Below, piece after piece: positions 9,569 to 19,550 of a stretch of 64,000 nt of DNA. Source of the DNA: Acinetobacter calcoaceticus ANC 3811 (lineage in GTDB: Bacteria; Pseudomonadota; Gammaproteobacteria; Pseudomonadales; Moraxellaceae). A model generated the notes under the pieces. That model was not told the origin of the DNA. It ran no database searches and saw only the letters and a program-made list of their open reading frames with translations. How positions within the stretch are numbered: the first letter of the stretch is position 1; every line of letters begins with the position of its first letter. Location: assembly GCF_000399665.1 (NCBI RefSeq), contig NZ_KB976986.1, positions 2,169,555-2,233,554 on the forward strand, in the 5' to 3' direction. Position numbers and translations under genes: made by a program.

Positions 9569-10551
9569 GCAATTTTTCCTTCTGCCACTAAAACAGCATT
9601 TAGGGCATCTTCTATTTTACTCTTGCTATCGATAGCAAAAGCTTTTTCTATATTTGGTAAACGCTTCGCGAGATTACTCAATACTGTACCAGGTCCACAC
9701 TCAACAACGTAGTGAATACCTTCATCCTGTAAAAACTGCATCGTGTCTGTCCATTGTACAGATTGGTACAATTGAGCAGTTAATGCCTGACGCAATTGAG
9801 CAACATCGGTAGCTATTCCCGCGTTGACATTTTGTATTACAGGTATGGTAGGCAGCTCAATGGCAGTTTGTTCCAAAGCTTCTGCAAATTTTTCAGCAGC
9901 AGGTTTCATCAATGAACAATGCGAAGGAACTGACACAGGTAAAGCAATTGCCTTAGCAGACTGCTCTTTTGCCAAAGCCATTACTTGTTGTACAGATGCT
10001 GTACTTCCAGCAATTACGACTTGGCCTTGTGAATTATAGTTTGCAGCTTCTACTGAGCCTTGACCTTCTGCATTCACGATTTGGCAAAGTTCAACCACTT
10101 TTTCATCAGCCAAACCAAGGATTGCAGCCATAGCTCCTTGCCCTTGAGGAACAGCGCTTTGCATGAGTTTGCCACGCAAATTCACGAGTTTCACTGCATC
10201 TGCCAAGCTCATAGATCCTGCAGCAACTAAAGCGCTGTATTCACCTAGAGAATGTCCTGCAAGGTACTTAGGTGCCAGACCACCTAAATCAAGCCATACA
10301 CGCCATAGAGCGATACTGGCAGTTAATAACACAGGTTGGGTATTTTCTGTTTGGTTGAGGCCTTCGCCACTTTGCGCAATATGCCACAGATCGAATCCAA
10401 GTGCATCCGAAGCTTCAGCAAAGGTTTGCCCAACCCCACTAAACTGTTCTGCTAGTTCAGCAAGCATACCGACTTTTTGTGAACCTTGACCAGGAAACAC
10501 AAACGCAGTTTTTGTGGCTAAAGCTACTTGTTCAAGACGTTTAGCAGACAT
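9565..10551 (-). CDS. fabD: Malonyl-CoA:ACP transacylase
   Basis: Loads malonyl groups onto ACP. The 328 residues contain the FPGQGSQ motif near residue 19 and the nucleophile elbow GHSLGEYSAL near residue 97-106; the partner His lies in the VSVPSHC segment. It is followed directly by fabG (4-bp overlap) and acpP. A terminator (10636-10666) separates it from rpmF upstream, so it needs its own promoter in the roughly 85 bp before it. Confidence 0.96.
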   Translation of the reverse strand: MSAKRLEQVALATKTAFVFPGQGSQKVGMLAELAEQFSGVGQTFAEASDALGFDLWHIAQSGEGLNQTENTQPVLLTASIALWRVWLDLGGLAPKYLAGHSLGEYSALVAAGSMSLADAVKLVNLRGKLMQSAVPQGQGAMAAILGLADEKVVELCQIVNAEGQGSVEAANYNSQGQVVIAGSTASVQQVMALAKEQSAKAIALPVSVPSHCSLMKPAAEKFAEALEQTAIELPTIPVIQNVNAGIATDVAQLRQALTAQLYQSVQWTDTMQFLQDEGIHYVVECGPGTVLSNLAKRLPNIEKAFAIDSKSKIEDALNAVLVAEGKIA

Positions 10552-10635
10552 AAGAAATCCTTTTTTGGGTTTTCACTCATTTCTGGAGCGGAAATTTAAC
10601 ATGTTATTTATATTTTTATAATTGCGAAAAACAAC

Positions 10636-10666
10636 AAAAAAAGGGAGCTTTCGCTCCCATTTTTTC
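10636..10666 (-). terminator. Terminator after rpmF
   Basis: GGGAGC (10643-10648) pairs with GCTCCC (10653-10658) around TTTC, with T runs on both sides. It ends the yceD-rpmF transcript before fabD. Confidence 0.85.
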
Positions 10667-10702
10667 TATACTTAAGCATCACGCTTAATGCATATCATAC
10701 AA

Positions 10703-10888
10703 TTATTCAGCATCAGCTGCTTTAGCGAATAATTGACGACCACGGTAGAAACCGTCTTTAGTAACGTGATGACGACGATGAGTCTCACCAGTTGCTTGGT
10801 CTACTGTTAATGCATTCTCGGTTAAAGCGTCATGTGAACGGCGCATGTCACGGCGAGAGCGACTTTTACGGTTTTGCTGAACGGCCAT
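10703..10888 (-). CDS. rpmF: 50S ribosomal protein L32
   Basis: A 61-residue basic ribosomal protein with the L32 start [20 protein letters not shown] and the [12 protein letters not shown] segment. The zinc-binding cysteines of some L32 proteins are absent, as in E. coli-type L32. AAGGAGCC precedes ATG. It lies 74 bp after yceD on the same strand, the usual pairing. Confidence 0.97.
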
Positions 10889-10962
10889 GATGGCTCCTTA
10901 CAAAGATCGAAAAAATGGATCAGAACAAATTCAGTTGTCTTATCTCACAATTATATCACAAA

Positions 10963-11523
10963 TTATGAGTTAAGTTTACCCTTCAAACCTGCCAAAACAT
11001 CAAACGGATTATCCCGTTTTTCTTCAACAACATCTTGAACGGTAGGTTGATGTTTATTTTCACAAGCATCATGCTTGGGAGATAAAGGCACCAACAATAA
11101 CAGTTCATCTTCTAGTAATGCGAGCAAGTTAATCGAGGCAGGCGTATCATAATCGCCTTTCGTCGAAGACTCACTTTCACCTAAAACGATGAAATCAGCA
11201 TCCTCATCCAAGCGCTCTATCAGTGACTCATCATCTATTAATGCAATATGAAAGTCTAAGACAAGAGGTATTTCAACAGGTTCCAAACAACGTTGGCACT
11301 CCATTAAAACTATCGTGTCTATATGACCATCCATCCACACAATGCGATGATATGCATCCATTGATAGCTTACAGTCTATGTTGACCAATTGATTATCAAT
11401 TGATCCAACAGCTTCACGAGCGATACGAGCAAAGCGAGACAAGGACAGTTGACCTGACCATGTAAAGCCTTGTTCAGCCCATTTAAACGGCTCAATCTGT
11501 GCCGGAAAGGTATTTGCTGACAT
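10963..11523 (-). CDS. yceD: YceD family (DUF177) 23S rRNA accumulation protein
   Basis: A 186-residue protein of the DUF177/YceD family, reported to affect 23S rRNA accumulation. The C-terminal half carries acidic stretches (DDESLIERLDEDAD) and the family ending NPFDVLAGLKGKL. A CQRC motif sits near residue 83. It stands directly upstream of rpmF, where YceD genes are normally found. It is divergent from epmC with 96 bp between. Confidence 0.88.
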   Translation of the reverse strand: MSANTFPAQIEPFKWAEQGFTWSGQLSLSRFARIAREAVGSIDNQLVNIDCKLSMDAYHRIVWMDGHIDTIVLMECQRCLEPVEIPLVLDFHIALIDDESLIERLDEDADFIVLGESESSTKGDYDTPASINLLALLEDELLLLVPLSPKHDACENKHQPTVQDVVEEKRDNPFDVLAGLKGKLNS

Positions 11524-11619
11524 AATTAAGGCGGCAATTCTACAAATTCATCGGTACTCTGTCAAAGATTAAGATACAATTTTGCACTTCTTTAGACAGA
11601 ACTCGGGGTAAATTAAGCA

Positions 11620-12282
11620 ATGCACCTGTTGCAGCCGCAACCTGAAGTTAACACTTCATTACTCGTTTGCACCCATTCAACTCATCAGAACACGCTTGTA
11701 CCTGACATAGTGCAACTCTCACCATGGTCAAGCTCAAAATCGGAGTCTGAGCAAGTCGATTGGCTTATTTTACACTTTAATCACTGGTTTTCCCACCATA
11801 ATGTGACATTAGTTCGTGGAGATTTTGAACCAGAATATTTCCCAGCAACAAATCAGGGTCCGGCTAAAATCCAATTCGCCCACGGTTTTTTGAACAGCGC
11901 GTTACATGAAATCAGTCATTGGTCAATTGCTGGCGAAAAACGCCGCCTATTACCCGATCTAGGATATTGGTACGCTCCCGATGGCCGTACGCAAGAACAA
12001 CAAAGTCTATTTGAACAAGTAGAAATTAAGCCGCAGGCAATTGAATGGTTATTTGCGCAGTCTTTTGGTAGAAAGTTTAGAGTCTCGCTTGATAACCTGA
12101 CAGGTGATGGCGGAGATGGCAAAATATTTAAAGATAATGTTTATGCTCAAGTACAACGTTATTTTTCAGGTGAAGCCAAGTTACCGCGTGATGCAGCAGC
12201 ATTTATTGGTTTTATTTGCCAATGTACACGTTCAGGCATAGCATTACAATCAAATGAATTTAAACGTGAACTCCTTGATTAA
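11620..12282 (+). CDS. epmC: Elongation factor P hydroxylase (YfcM family)
   Basis: EpmC hydroxylates the lysyl-modified lysine of elongation factor P. The core matches E. coli YfcM: a metal-site LHEISHWSIAG segment near residue 95, DLGYWYAPDGR, and FEQVEIKPQA. At 220 residues it is about 40 longer than E. coli EpmC, all at the N-terminus, which looks poorly conserved. No other in-frame ATG exists there, so a GTG/TTG start further in is possible. The partner genes epmA and epmB are not in the window. Confidence 0.85.
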   Translation: MHLLQPQPEVNTSLLVCTHSTHQNTLVPDIVQLSPWSSSKSESEQVDWLILHFNHWFSHHNVTLVRGDFEPEYFPATNQGPAKIQFAHGFLNSALHEISHWSIAGEKRRLLPDLGYWYAPDGRTQEQQSLFEQVEIKPQAIEWLFAQSFGRKFRVSLDNLTGDGGDGKIFKDNVYAQVQRYFSGEAKLPRDAAAFIGFICQCTRSGIALQSNEFKRELLD

Positions 12283-12371
12283 TTGACAAAAAAACCACGT
12301 TAATCACTTGCATAGGTTATTTAAAAAGCCTAATAATTATTTTAACACTGGCGTGATGGAGTCTCTAAAAT

Positions 12372-12989
12372 ATGATGCATTTACATGTACATCCTGAAAA
12401 TCCACAGCAACGCCTCATTAGCCAAGCGGTTGAACGCATTCGTGCCGGAGATGTTGTGGTTTACCCTACCGATGCTGCCTATGCAATTGGCTGTCAGATC
12501 GGTAATAAAAATGCTATGGAACGTATTGCGCAGATTCGCGGTTTAGGGCCAAAGCACCAATATGCAATTATGTGCTGTGATTTATCTGATATTGCAACTT
12601 ATGCAAAAGTTGATAATGCAACTTATCGGCTATTGAAAGCGAACACCCCAGCCATTACGACTTTTATTTTACCGGCAACCAGTGAAGTTCCGCGTAGGTT
12701 AATGCATCCTAAAAAGAAAACCATTGGTTTACGTATTCCAAGCAACCCAATTTGTCAGGCTTTATTAAAAGAACTTGGTGAACCTCTACTCACCAGTACA
12801 TTAATTTTACCAGGCCAAGAAGACCCACTCGATGATCCATACGATATTGAAAATCAGTTAGATAAGCGAATTGATGTATTTATTGATGGTGGTTTCGGTA
12901 CTTTAACAAGCACAAGTATTGTCGACTTATCAGGTGAACATCCTGAAATTATCCGCCGTGGTATTGGAGATGTAAGTGCTTTTGAATAA
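12372..12989 (+). CDS. YciO-type Sua5/YrdC domain protein
   Basis: A 205-residue single YrdC/Sua5 fold. It has the nucleotide/tRNA-binding VVYPTDAAYAIGC segment near residue 31 and the KKKTIGLRIPS basic region. YrdC and Sua5 make threonylcarbamoyl-AMP for the t6A tRNA modification. YciO relatives share the fold but their exact role is less certain, and the sequence looks closer to YciO. Two ATG codons in tandem start the frame. Confidence 0.83.
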   Translation: MMHLHVHPENPQQRLISQAVERIRAGDVVVYPTDAAYAIGCQIGNKNAMERIAQIRGLGPKHQYAIMCCDLSDIATYAKVDNATYRLLKANTPAITTFILPATSEVPRRLMHPKKKTIGLRIPSNPICQALLKELGEPLLTSTLILPGQEDPLDDPYDIENQLDKRIDVFIDGGFGTLTSTSIVDLSGEHPEIIRRGIGDVSAFE

Positions 12990-13213
12990 GCACTTACAAT
13001 TTTCACCAACAGTTTTAAAAAAAGTATTATCACTCAAGAAAATACTCTTTATTTATTTTGGATTTTTTTTACACTTTAGTCGTTAATTAATTTATTAAAA
13101 GGCACAATTCATTTAGAATGATCGCCACTATCTGCTGTTCTTCTATTTACAGCTCTCTTTGACTTGAATAACAAGTCTCATGCTTTTGAAAATTCGCGTG
13201 GCTTATAATCGTA

Positions 13214-14005
13214 ATGAATCAATCACTTCATCAATCCATGGAAGACGCTCCACACATCCGTGTTTTAGATGAGTGGCATGACAAGATTCCTGAAGATCTC
13301 TATATTCCTCCTGCTGCATTTGAGATTTTGCTCGAACAGTTTGAAGGTCCGCTAGATTTTTTAATTTATCTGATTCAAAAAAACGGTTTTGATTTAATTC
13401 AAGTCGATATTGCTCCTATAGCAAGTCAATATTTAACCTATATGGATAGCATGAAATCCTTAAATATTGAGCTAACCGCTGATTATATGGTGATGGCAGC
13501 CTTATTAGCTGATTTAAAGTCGCGTCTACTTTTACCAAAGCCAACAACGATCAGTATTGAAAAAGATCCCAAGCAGGACCTGATTGATCGACTTGAAACC
13601 TATCTACGCATTAAGCAAGCGGCAGAACGTTTAGGTCAAATGCCAATTCTTGAGCGTGATACATTCAATGCAAATGTGAGCTTAGGTCATATCGCTCCTG
13701 TTTACGAAGGCTATGATATTTCAGCATTACATGATGCATTGTTCTGTATATTTAACCGCCCAGAACCTGTTGTTCATGTTGTAGCTCAAGAGCCTGTATT
13801 ACTCGAAGAACGCATTGCATATATTGAAGAGAAATTAGAGTCTGGTGACGTGTTAAGTTTTAAAGAATTACTCAATCCTCTGCAAGGTCGCATGGGAATG
13901 GTTGTTACATTTATGGCTGTTTTAGAGTTAACCCGTCAACAGCGAGTTAAAATTATTGCCTCTGGTATTGAAGCTCCTTTAGCAATTCAAGGATCTTCAA
14001 TATGA
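13214..14005 (+). CDS. scpA: Segregation and condensation protein A
   Basis: Kleisin subunit bridging SMC heads in the bacterial condensin. The 263 residues show the FEGPLDFLIYLIQ segment near residue 44, which contacts the SMC neck, then ADYMVMAALLADLKSRLLLP, and a C-terminal winged helix. It overlaps scpB by 4 bp (ATGA). Its partner smc lies about 14 kb away at 28356-31805. The 224 bp before it carry no gene. Confidence 0.95.
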   Translation: MNQSLHQSMEDAPHIRVLDEWHDKIPEDLYIPPAAFEILLEQFEGPLDFLIYLIQKNGFDLIQVDIAPIASQYLTYMDSMKSLNIELTADYMVMAALLADLKSRLLLPKPTTISIEKDPKQDLIDRLETYLRIKQAAERLGQMPILERDTFNANVSLGHIAPVYEGYDISALHDALFCIFNRPEPVVHVVAQEPVLLEERIAYIEEKLESGDVLSFKELLNPLQGRMGMVVTFMAVLELTRQQRVKIIASGIEAPLAIQGSSI

Positions 14006-14595
14006 GTTTTGAACAAAATAATACTGATTTGTCATTAGCCGACATTCATCACGAAGTTTTATTACAACTTGAAGCAATTATTTTTGCCAGTGATGCGCCC
14101 GTTTCAATTGCACGCTTAAAAGAAGCATTTAATAATCAGTATAATAAACAACAGCTTCGTCAACTCTTACAACAGCTCGCGCTATTACAACACGGCCGAT
14201 CTATTGAATTGATTGAAACAGCGCAAGGGTTTCGCTTTCAGGTAAGATCTAAATATCGTAGTATTATTGCGCAAATTTGGCCAGAGCGACCAACTAAACT
14301 GTCGCCTTCATTACTAGAAACGCTGGCCGTCATTGCTTATCATCAACCGGTTACCCGCGCAGATATTGAACAAATTCGTGGTGTGTCTAATAATAGTCAG
14401 ATTCTTAGAACACTATTTGACTGGAACTGGATTAAAGAAGCCGGTTTTAGAGATTTACCCGGAAGACCCGCGTTGTTAATTACAACGCCACAGTTTCTGA
14501 ATGCTTTTGGTCTAGCTTCGATAGGCCAATTGCCTCCCCTACAGAACGCCAAGGAAGCCTTTATGGCTCTCGATGCAAATGCACCGAAATCATAA
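14002..14595 (+). CDS. scpB: Segregation and condensation protein B
   Basis: Tandem winged-helix partner of ScpA. The 197 residues include the conserved SLLETLAVIAYHQPVTRADI segment near residue 97 and the following RGVSNNSQILRTL. Start ATG overlaps the scpA stop, indicating coupled translation. rluB follows after 41 bp on the same strand, an order frequent in bacteria that use SMC-ScpAB. Confidence 0.94.
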   Translation: MSFEQNNTDLSLADIHHEVLLQLEAIIFASDAPVSIARLKEAFNNQYNKQQLRQLLQQLALLQHGRSIELIETAQGFRFQVRSKYRSIIAQIWPERPTKLSPSLLETLAVIAYHQPVTRADIEQIRGVSNNSQILRTLFDWNWIKEAGFRDLPGRPALLITTPQFLNAFGLASIGQLPPLQNAKEAFMALDANAPKS

Positions 14596-14636
14596 AGAGG
14601 TGGACTGTTGATCATTATGTCTAAGGTTGTGCTGTC

Positions 14637-15560
14637 ATGAGTGAAAAATTGCAAAAAGTATTAGCGCGAATCGGATTAGGTTCCCGCCGATATATGGAAG
14701 AGGTTATTGCCGCAGGACGCGTGAGTGTAAACGGCCGTGTTGCCCAAGTGGGTGAACGTATTGAACCAGGCGATGAATTACGCATTGATGGCCGTAAAGT
14801 TCAGTTTCAAATTGAAGACGAAATTCGTCGCCGTGTATTGATTTACTATAAGCCAGAAGGTGAAATTTGTTCACGTAATGATCCTGAAAAACGCCCAACC
14901 GTATTTGATCATTTACCACAAATTGCGAATGACCGCTGGGTAATGGTAGGTCGTTTAGATATTAACAGTACTGGTTTATTATTATTTACAAATGATGGCG
15001 AGCTTGCTAATCGCTTAATGCATCCATCAAATGAAATTGAACGTGAATATGCTGTTCGAGTTATGGGTGAAGTAACGCCTAAAATACGCCAAAAAATGGT
15101 AACTGGTGTAGAGCTTGAAGATGGTCCAGCTAAATTTGAGTCTTTCTCAGAAATTGGTGGTGAAGGTATTAACCGCTGGTACCAAGTTGTCGTGAAAGAA
15201 GGTCGTAACCGTGAGGTTCGTCGTATTTTTGAATCACAAGAACTTAAAGTAAGCCGCTTATTACGTACGCGCTACGGTACAGTTATTTTACCACGCGAAT
15301 TACGTACTGGCCGCTGGATGGAACTCGATAAAAATGACATCGATAACTTAGCAAAATCTGTTGAGTTAAAACCACGTCAAGGCACAGGTCTATTTGGTAT
15401 GGCAAAACGCCGTACTGACCGTATGACCGAAAAGCCAATGGCAGCTCGTCGTGGCGGTTACTTACGTCAACAACGTCGTGATGAAGAAAATGAAGCTCCT
15501 GTTAACACGGGTAACCAACGTAAATCGACTGGTTTTAACCGTGGTTCTAAGAAATTCTAA
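14637..15560 (+). CDS. rluB: 23S rRNA pseudouridine synthase B
   Basis: Isomerises a uridine in helix 93 of 23S rRNA (U2605 in E. coli). The 307 residues begin with an S4 RNA-binding domain (about 3-60), then a RsuA-type catalytic domain with catalytic Asp in GRLDINSTGLLL (about residue 105). The last 50 residues form a basic, low-complexity tail rich in R, G and Q that probably adds RNA affinity. It probably shares a transcript with scpAB. Confidence 0.93.
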   Translation: MSEKLQKVLARIGLGSRRYMEEVIAAGRVSVNGRVAQVGERIEPGDELRIDGRKVQFQIEDEIRRRVLIYYKPEGEICSRNDPEKRPTVFDHLPQIANDRWVMVGRLDINSTGLLLFTNDGELANRLMHPSNEIEREYAVRVMGEVTPKIRQKMVTGVELEDGPAKFESFSEIGGEGINRWYQVVVKEGRNREVRRIFESQELKVSRLLRTRYGTVILPRELRTGRWMELDKNDIDNLAKSVELKPRQGTGLFGMAKRRTDRMTEKPMAARRGGYLRQQRRDEENEAPVNTGNQRKSTGFNRGSKKF

Positions 15561-15577
15561 AATATTGAATAATATGT

Positions 15578-15611
15578 AAAAAAAACCGCTCAAATCAGAG
15601 CGGTTTTTTTA
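15578..15611. terminator. Bidirectional terminator
   Basis: CCGCTC (15586-15591) pairs with GAGCGG (15598-15603), extended by a run of eight A against seven T. It ends rluB and, on the other strand, the bio operon. Confidence 0.87.
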
Positions 15612-15626
15612 TAGCTTTTTTTTAAA

Positions 15627-16271
15627 TTAATTCATTTTTTCCAGCTCAATCCATTCAGTTTCAGGGAAATGAATTGCTAAATAGTCTTTCAAATAGTTTG
15701 AAGTATCTTGAGAAATTAATGGATCTTTTGATTCATCTTTTAAGTTATATACCAAAGCTTTTAATTTCAGCCCACGAGACTTGAGCGCTTCAAGGCTAAG
15801 TAAAGTATGGTTAATACTTCCTAAACGGCCCGATGTTACTAAAATAACGGGAAACTGGTGCTGAGCAATATAATCAATGGTGAGTAAGCTTGTAGTTAAT
15901 GGCACCATTAATCCACCAGCACCTTCTAACAATACAATTTCAAAACGCTCCGCCAGTGTTTGAGTTGCATTTTCAATTTTTTGAAAATCAATTTCTCGAT
16001 TATCTAAGCGTGTTGCAAGATGAGGCGAAGCAGGATAGCTAAAAATTTCAGGCATGGTGAGCTTGTCATGATCTTCTTGAAACCAACCCTGCCCCATAAT
16101 TTCACGATGCTTTTCAATATCTTCAGAAATATCAGCATTACCAGTCTGAATGAGTTTTTGGGTAATTACTTTTTTACCCTGCTCAGTCCATAATTTTGCT
16201 AAAAAGCCTGTAGCGTAGGTTTTACCAATGTCGGTATCAATCCCACTCACAAAATAGATCTGACCACTCAT
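15627..16271 (-). CDS. bioD: Dethiobiotin synthetase
   Basis: ATP-dependent ring closure of DAPA with CO2 to dethiobiotin. The 214 residues have the P-loop GIDTDIGKT at 10-18, the TQKLIQTG substrate segment near 37, and [12 protein letters not shown] near residue 113. The ATG follows the bioC stop with no gap. It is the last gene of bioH-A-F-C-D; bioB is not in the window. Confidence 0.95.
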   Translation of the reverse strand: MSGQIYFVSGIDTDIGKTYATGFLAKLWTEQGKKVITQKLIQTGNADISEDIEKHREIMGQGWFQEDHDKLTMPEIFSYPASPHLATRLDNREIDFQKIENATQTLAERFEIVLLEGAGGLMVPLTTSLLTIDYIAQHQFPVILVTSGRLGSINHTLLSLEALKSRGLKLKALVYNLKDESKDPLISQDTSNYLKDYLAIHFPETEWIELEKMN

Positions 16272-17021
16272 TTACTTCATTCTCCGGGCAATACAATAAA
16301 TCGGATGATAGGTTAAGGAATATCCCTCGGCATGCTTAAACTGATCATAATCTTGATAAAACTGCTGTAAAGTTTGCTTAGTCCAACGGTGCTGAGCAGT
16401 TGCGGTTACGCCTGTGGCTTTTAAATGCTGCAACACGGCTTTAGGCGAATCAAAATAGAGTTGAGTTTCTGACTCTGACAAATGCAAAATTTCAAAACCA
16501 GCATGAGTTAAGGCATTATTCCAATTTTCAATAGACCAATAACTTAAACCTTGGCCTGTTAATTCTTTAATTTCGATTAAGTTCTGAGGGCCAAAAGTTG
16601 AAAAACATAACCAACCTTTTTCATTCAAAGCAGCATGGCAATATTGAAGTACACGAGGTAAATCCTGCATCCATTGTAAAGCTGAACCTGAAATAATCAT
16701 CTCGAGCTGCTGTGGAAACGCTAAAGTTTCAATGTCCCCAATTAACCATTCCAAATCTTCTGGGTGAGTAAAATGCTGCTGCACATCAGCATACAGATCA
16801 TTCAAAATTAACTCTTCAATCTGAAAAGATGCAGTAATAAGTCGAGTTAAATTGCCAGAACCACAACCAATTTCAAAAACGCGTGACATCGTACTCGGGC
16901 AAAATTGCTGGAGTAAAACTGTTAAATTTTGGCAAATTTGTTTTTGAACAATTGCATGCTCTGAATAGCTTTGCCCTGCTTTGGCAAAACGCTGGGCAAC
17001 CAAGTTTTTATTCAAACTCAC
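16272..17021 (-). CDS. bioC: Malonyl-ACP O-methyltransferase
   Basis: Methylates malonyl-ACP so that fatty acid synthesis can build the pimeloyl chain. The 249 residues show an N-terminal [12 protein letters not shown] segment and the SAM-binding [11 protein letters not shown] near residue 49, typical of BioC. It starts with GTG overlapping the bioF stop by 4 bp (GTGA) and is followed immediately by bioD. The product ester is later cleaved by a BioH-type esterase, also encoded here. Confidence 0.93.
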   Translation of the reverse strand: MSLNKNLVAQRFAKAGQSYSEHAIVQKQICQNLTVLLQQFCPSTMSRVFEIGCGSGNLTRLITASFQIEELILNDLYADVQQHFTHPEDLEWLIGDIETLAFPQQLEMIISGSALQWMQDLPRVLQYCHAALNEKGWLCFSTFGPQNLIEIKELTGQGLSYWSIENWNNALTHAGFEILHLSESETQLYFDSPKAVLQHLKATGVTATAQHRWTKQTLQQFYQDYDQFKHAEGYSLTYHPIYCIARRMK

Positions 17022-18175
17022 AGAAAACTCACCAATTCTTCAAGCTCATGTTGCTGCACCATTGACGTTAAAGAAATACGCAAACGAGAACTATTTTGAG
17101 GGACTGTTGGTGGACGTACTGGCATAGCATAGAAACCACTTTCTTGAACCTGTTTTGCCTTATCGATAGCAGCCTGACTTTCTCCCACAATAACTGGAAT
17201 AATATGGCTGGTCGATGGACTTACATAACCTTTTTGCACAACAGCCTGTTGAAAATACTGACTAATATTTTGTAAATGTTCACGTTGCGGTTGAGCTTGT
17301 AATACTTTTTGAAAAACAAAGTTTGCCCATGCCATAACAATCGGCGGTTGAGCAGTACTAAAAATAAGTGGGCGCATTTTATTAATGAGGTAATCTTTAA
17401 TAATTGGATCGCAAATAATGTAACCACCTACTGCTGCCAATGCTTTACCTAATGTACCGACTAGGAAATCAATTTCCTGAATCACATTATATTGTTCAGC
17501 ACATCCTAAGCCTTGCTGACCACGAACACCAATTGAATGAGCTTCATCGACATATAACATGGTTTTAGCAAAACGTTTTTTGAGCTGTACTAAAGCGGCT
17601 AAATCCGTTTCATCACCATCCATACTAAAAATGCTTTCAGTCATCACAATGATTCGTTCAATTTTGTCATCATCATGATACTTTTGCAGAAGTTGTTCTA
17701 AGTGCTTTAAGTCATTATGTCGATAACGTACATATTGAGCGCCAGATAAACGTATACCGTCAATCATGCTCGCATGGACTAACTTATCTGCCAAAATTAA
17801 AGTTTTGCTATCAGCAACAGCAGGCAAAATACCAATATTCATGTGATAGCCACTATTAAATAACAGAGCTGACCGACCACCAAATGCTTTACTTAGGCTA
17901 TTTTCCAACTGTTCATATTCATCAAAGTTACCCGTCAATAAACGGGCCGATGAAGAACTAAAATAACTCCGCTCTAACGGTAAGCTATCTAAAAACTCTT
18001 GACGAAGATTAAGATCAGCCGCCAGTCCAAGATAATCATTTGAAGCTAAGTTGAGCATTGTTTTATTTTGAATTGTAATAAAACGGCCATGTTGCACATT
18101 TTGGGTAAATTGTCTGAAATTACCTTGTTGTTTTAACTCATCTAACTCGTTAGCAAAATGATCAAGCAATGACAT
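17018..18175 (-). CDS. bioF: 8-amino-7-oxononanoate synthase
   Basis: PLP enzyme joining pimeloyl-ACP and alanine. With ATG at 18175 it has 385 residues, the usual BioF size. This start has a GGGAG ribosome site and sits one base after the bioA stop. A longer reading from 18232 would add 19 residues and overlap bioA by 56 bp. Motifs are SNDYLGLA near the N-terminus, YVDEAHSIG, and the PLP lysine in [14 protein letters not shown]. The gene overlaps bioC. Confidence 0.94.
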   Translation of the reverse strand: MSLLDHFANELDELKQQGNFRQFTQNVQHGRFITIQNKTMLNLASNDYLGLAADLNLRQEFLDSLPLERSYFSSSSARLLTGNFDEYEQLENSLSKAFGGRSALLFNSGYHMNIGILPAVADSKTLILADKLVHASMIDGIRLSGAQYVRYRHNDLKHLEQLLQKYHDDDKIERIIVMTESIFSMDGDETDLAALVQLKKRFAKTMLYVDEAHSIGVRGQQGLGCAEQYNVIQEIDFLVGTLGKALAAVGGYIICDPIIKDYLINKMRPLIFSTAQPPIVMAWANFVFQKVLQAQPQREHLQNISQYFQQAVVQKGYVSPSTSHIIPVIVGESQAAIDKAKQVQESGFYAMPVRPPTVPQNSSRLRISLTSMVQQHELEELVSFL

Positions 18176-18176
18176 C

Positions 18177-19457
18177 TTAATGCGCTCCCTGCAACGTTTT
18201 AACAACTTCAACCAATTTTTCAAGCAAATCACTTAGTTCTTGTTGAGTGATGACATACGGTGGCATCACATAAACCAGTTTGCCAAAAGGACGAATCCAG
18301 ATTCCACGGTCTACAAACTCTTTCTGTAAAGTTTTCATATCAACATTAAAGGTAAGTTCTACTACACCAATTGCACCCAGCACTCGTACATCAGCAACAT
18401 AATCAAGCTGACTTAAAGGCGTTAAATATTGGCTAAGCTGTTGCTCAATTCGCTTAATATTGGCTTGCCAATCTTGTTCAATTAACAATTGCGTACTTTT
18501 CAAGGCAACAGCACAAGCAAGCGGATTGGCCATAAAAGTTGGACCGTGCATAAATACCCCAGCCTCACCGCGACTAATCATTTCTGCAACATGCTTTGTG
18601 GTTAAGGTAGCCGACAAAGTCATATAGCCGCCTGTTAGTCCTTTACCTATGCACATAATGTCTGGCTCAACTTGTGCATGTTCCCACGCAAAGAGCTTAC
18701 CAGTACGACCAAAACCAGTAGCGATTTCATCAAAAATTAATAACAGACGATATTTCTCACAAAGCGCTTTAGCCTGACGTAAATATTCAGGATGATAAAA
18801 ACGCATGCCCCCTGCACCTTGAACAATTGGTTCGATAATGAGTGCAGCAAGGTTTTCATGATTTTGTTGAATAACCTGTTCTAGCTCGGCAATATCTTGA
18901 GGATTCCAATCTTCATGAAATTTGGTCTGTGGCGCTGCTACAAAAAGACGGTTGGGTAAGCTTGTGCCAAAAATCTGATGCATACCTGTAACCGGATCAC
19001 AGACAGACATCGCATTCCATGTATCACCGTGATAACCCGAACGCGTAGTAATAAAATTGGTTTTCTGTGGTTGGCCTTGTGCTGTCCAAAATTGCACAGC
19101 CATTTTCAAAGCAACTTCAACGGCAACCGACCCTGAATCTGCGTAGAAAATTTTGTCGAGACTTGGCGGCGTAATTTTTAAAAGAATTTTTCCAAGTTCA
19201 ATCGCAGGATCATGGGTGAGTCCACCAAACATGATATGGGACATGTTTTGTAATTGGTCTGTCACTGCCTGATTGAGTTCAGGATGGTTATAGCCGTGAA
19301 TTGCACACCACCAAGACGACATACCATCAATTAAAGTCCTACCATCATCTAGTTCAATCGTTGCCCCATAGGCACGTTTCACTTTAAATGTCGGTAAAGG
19401 TTGGGTCATTGAAGTATAAGGATGCCAAATATGTTCCAAATCAAAATTATCGGTCAT
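18177..19457 (-). CDS. bioA: Adenosylmethionine-8-amino-7-oxononanoate aminotransferase
   Basis: Transfers an amino group from SAM to KAPA, giving DAPA. The 426-residue class III aminotransferase shows HIWHPYTSM, which contacts substrate, [22 protein letters not shown], and the PLP lysine in [13 protein letters not shown] near residue 275. It lies 93 bp after bioH and one base before bioF. I found no BirA-like operator in that intergenic DNA. Confidence 0.95.
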   Translation of the reverse strand: MTDNFDLEHIWHPYTSMTQPLPTFKVKRAYGATIELDDGRTLIDGMSSWWCAIHGYNHPELNQAVTDQLQNMSHIMFGGLTHDPAIELGKILLKITPPSLDKIFYADSGSVAVEVALKMAVQFWTAQGQPQKTNFITTRSGYHGDTWNAMSVCDPVTGMHQIFGTSLPNRLFVAAPQTKFHEDWNPQDIAELEQVIQQNHENLAALIIEPIVQGAGGMRFYHPEYLRQAKALCEKYRLLLIFDEIATGFGRTGKLFAWEHAQVEPDIMCIGKGLTGGYMTLSATLTTKHVAEMISRGEAGVFMHGPTFMANPLACAVALKSTQLLIEQDWQANIKRIEQQLSQYLTPLSQLDYVADVRVLGAIGVVELTFNVDMKTLQKEFVDRGIWIRPFGKLVYVMPPYVITQQELSDLLEKLVEVVKTLQGAH

Positions 19458-19550
19458 CCTATTTACCCTTTTACAGCATTCAAATCTTTCATTGAAGACA
19501 TGTTAAACCTGTTAAGAATGAAAGAAAATTGCGATATCAATCAAAGCTTA

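Noticed and set aside
13000..13213. Possible terminator after the YciO-type gene
   Set aside because: The AGTATT/AATACT stem is only 6 bp of A/T-rich pairing with a 12-base loop; too weak to list.
18176..18232. Longer bioF from ATG 18232
   Set aside because: It would overlap bioA by 56 bp and add residues absent from BioF; ATG 18175 has a good ribosome site.
19458..19550. BirA or BioR-type operator before bioA
   Set aside because: No palindrome of either known type could be found in the 93 bp.
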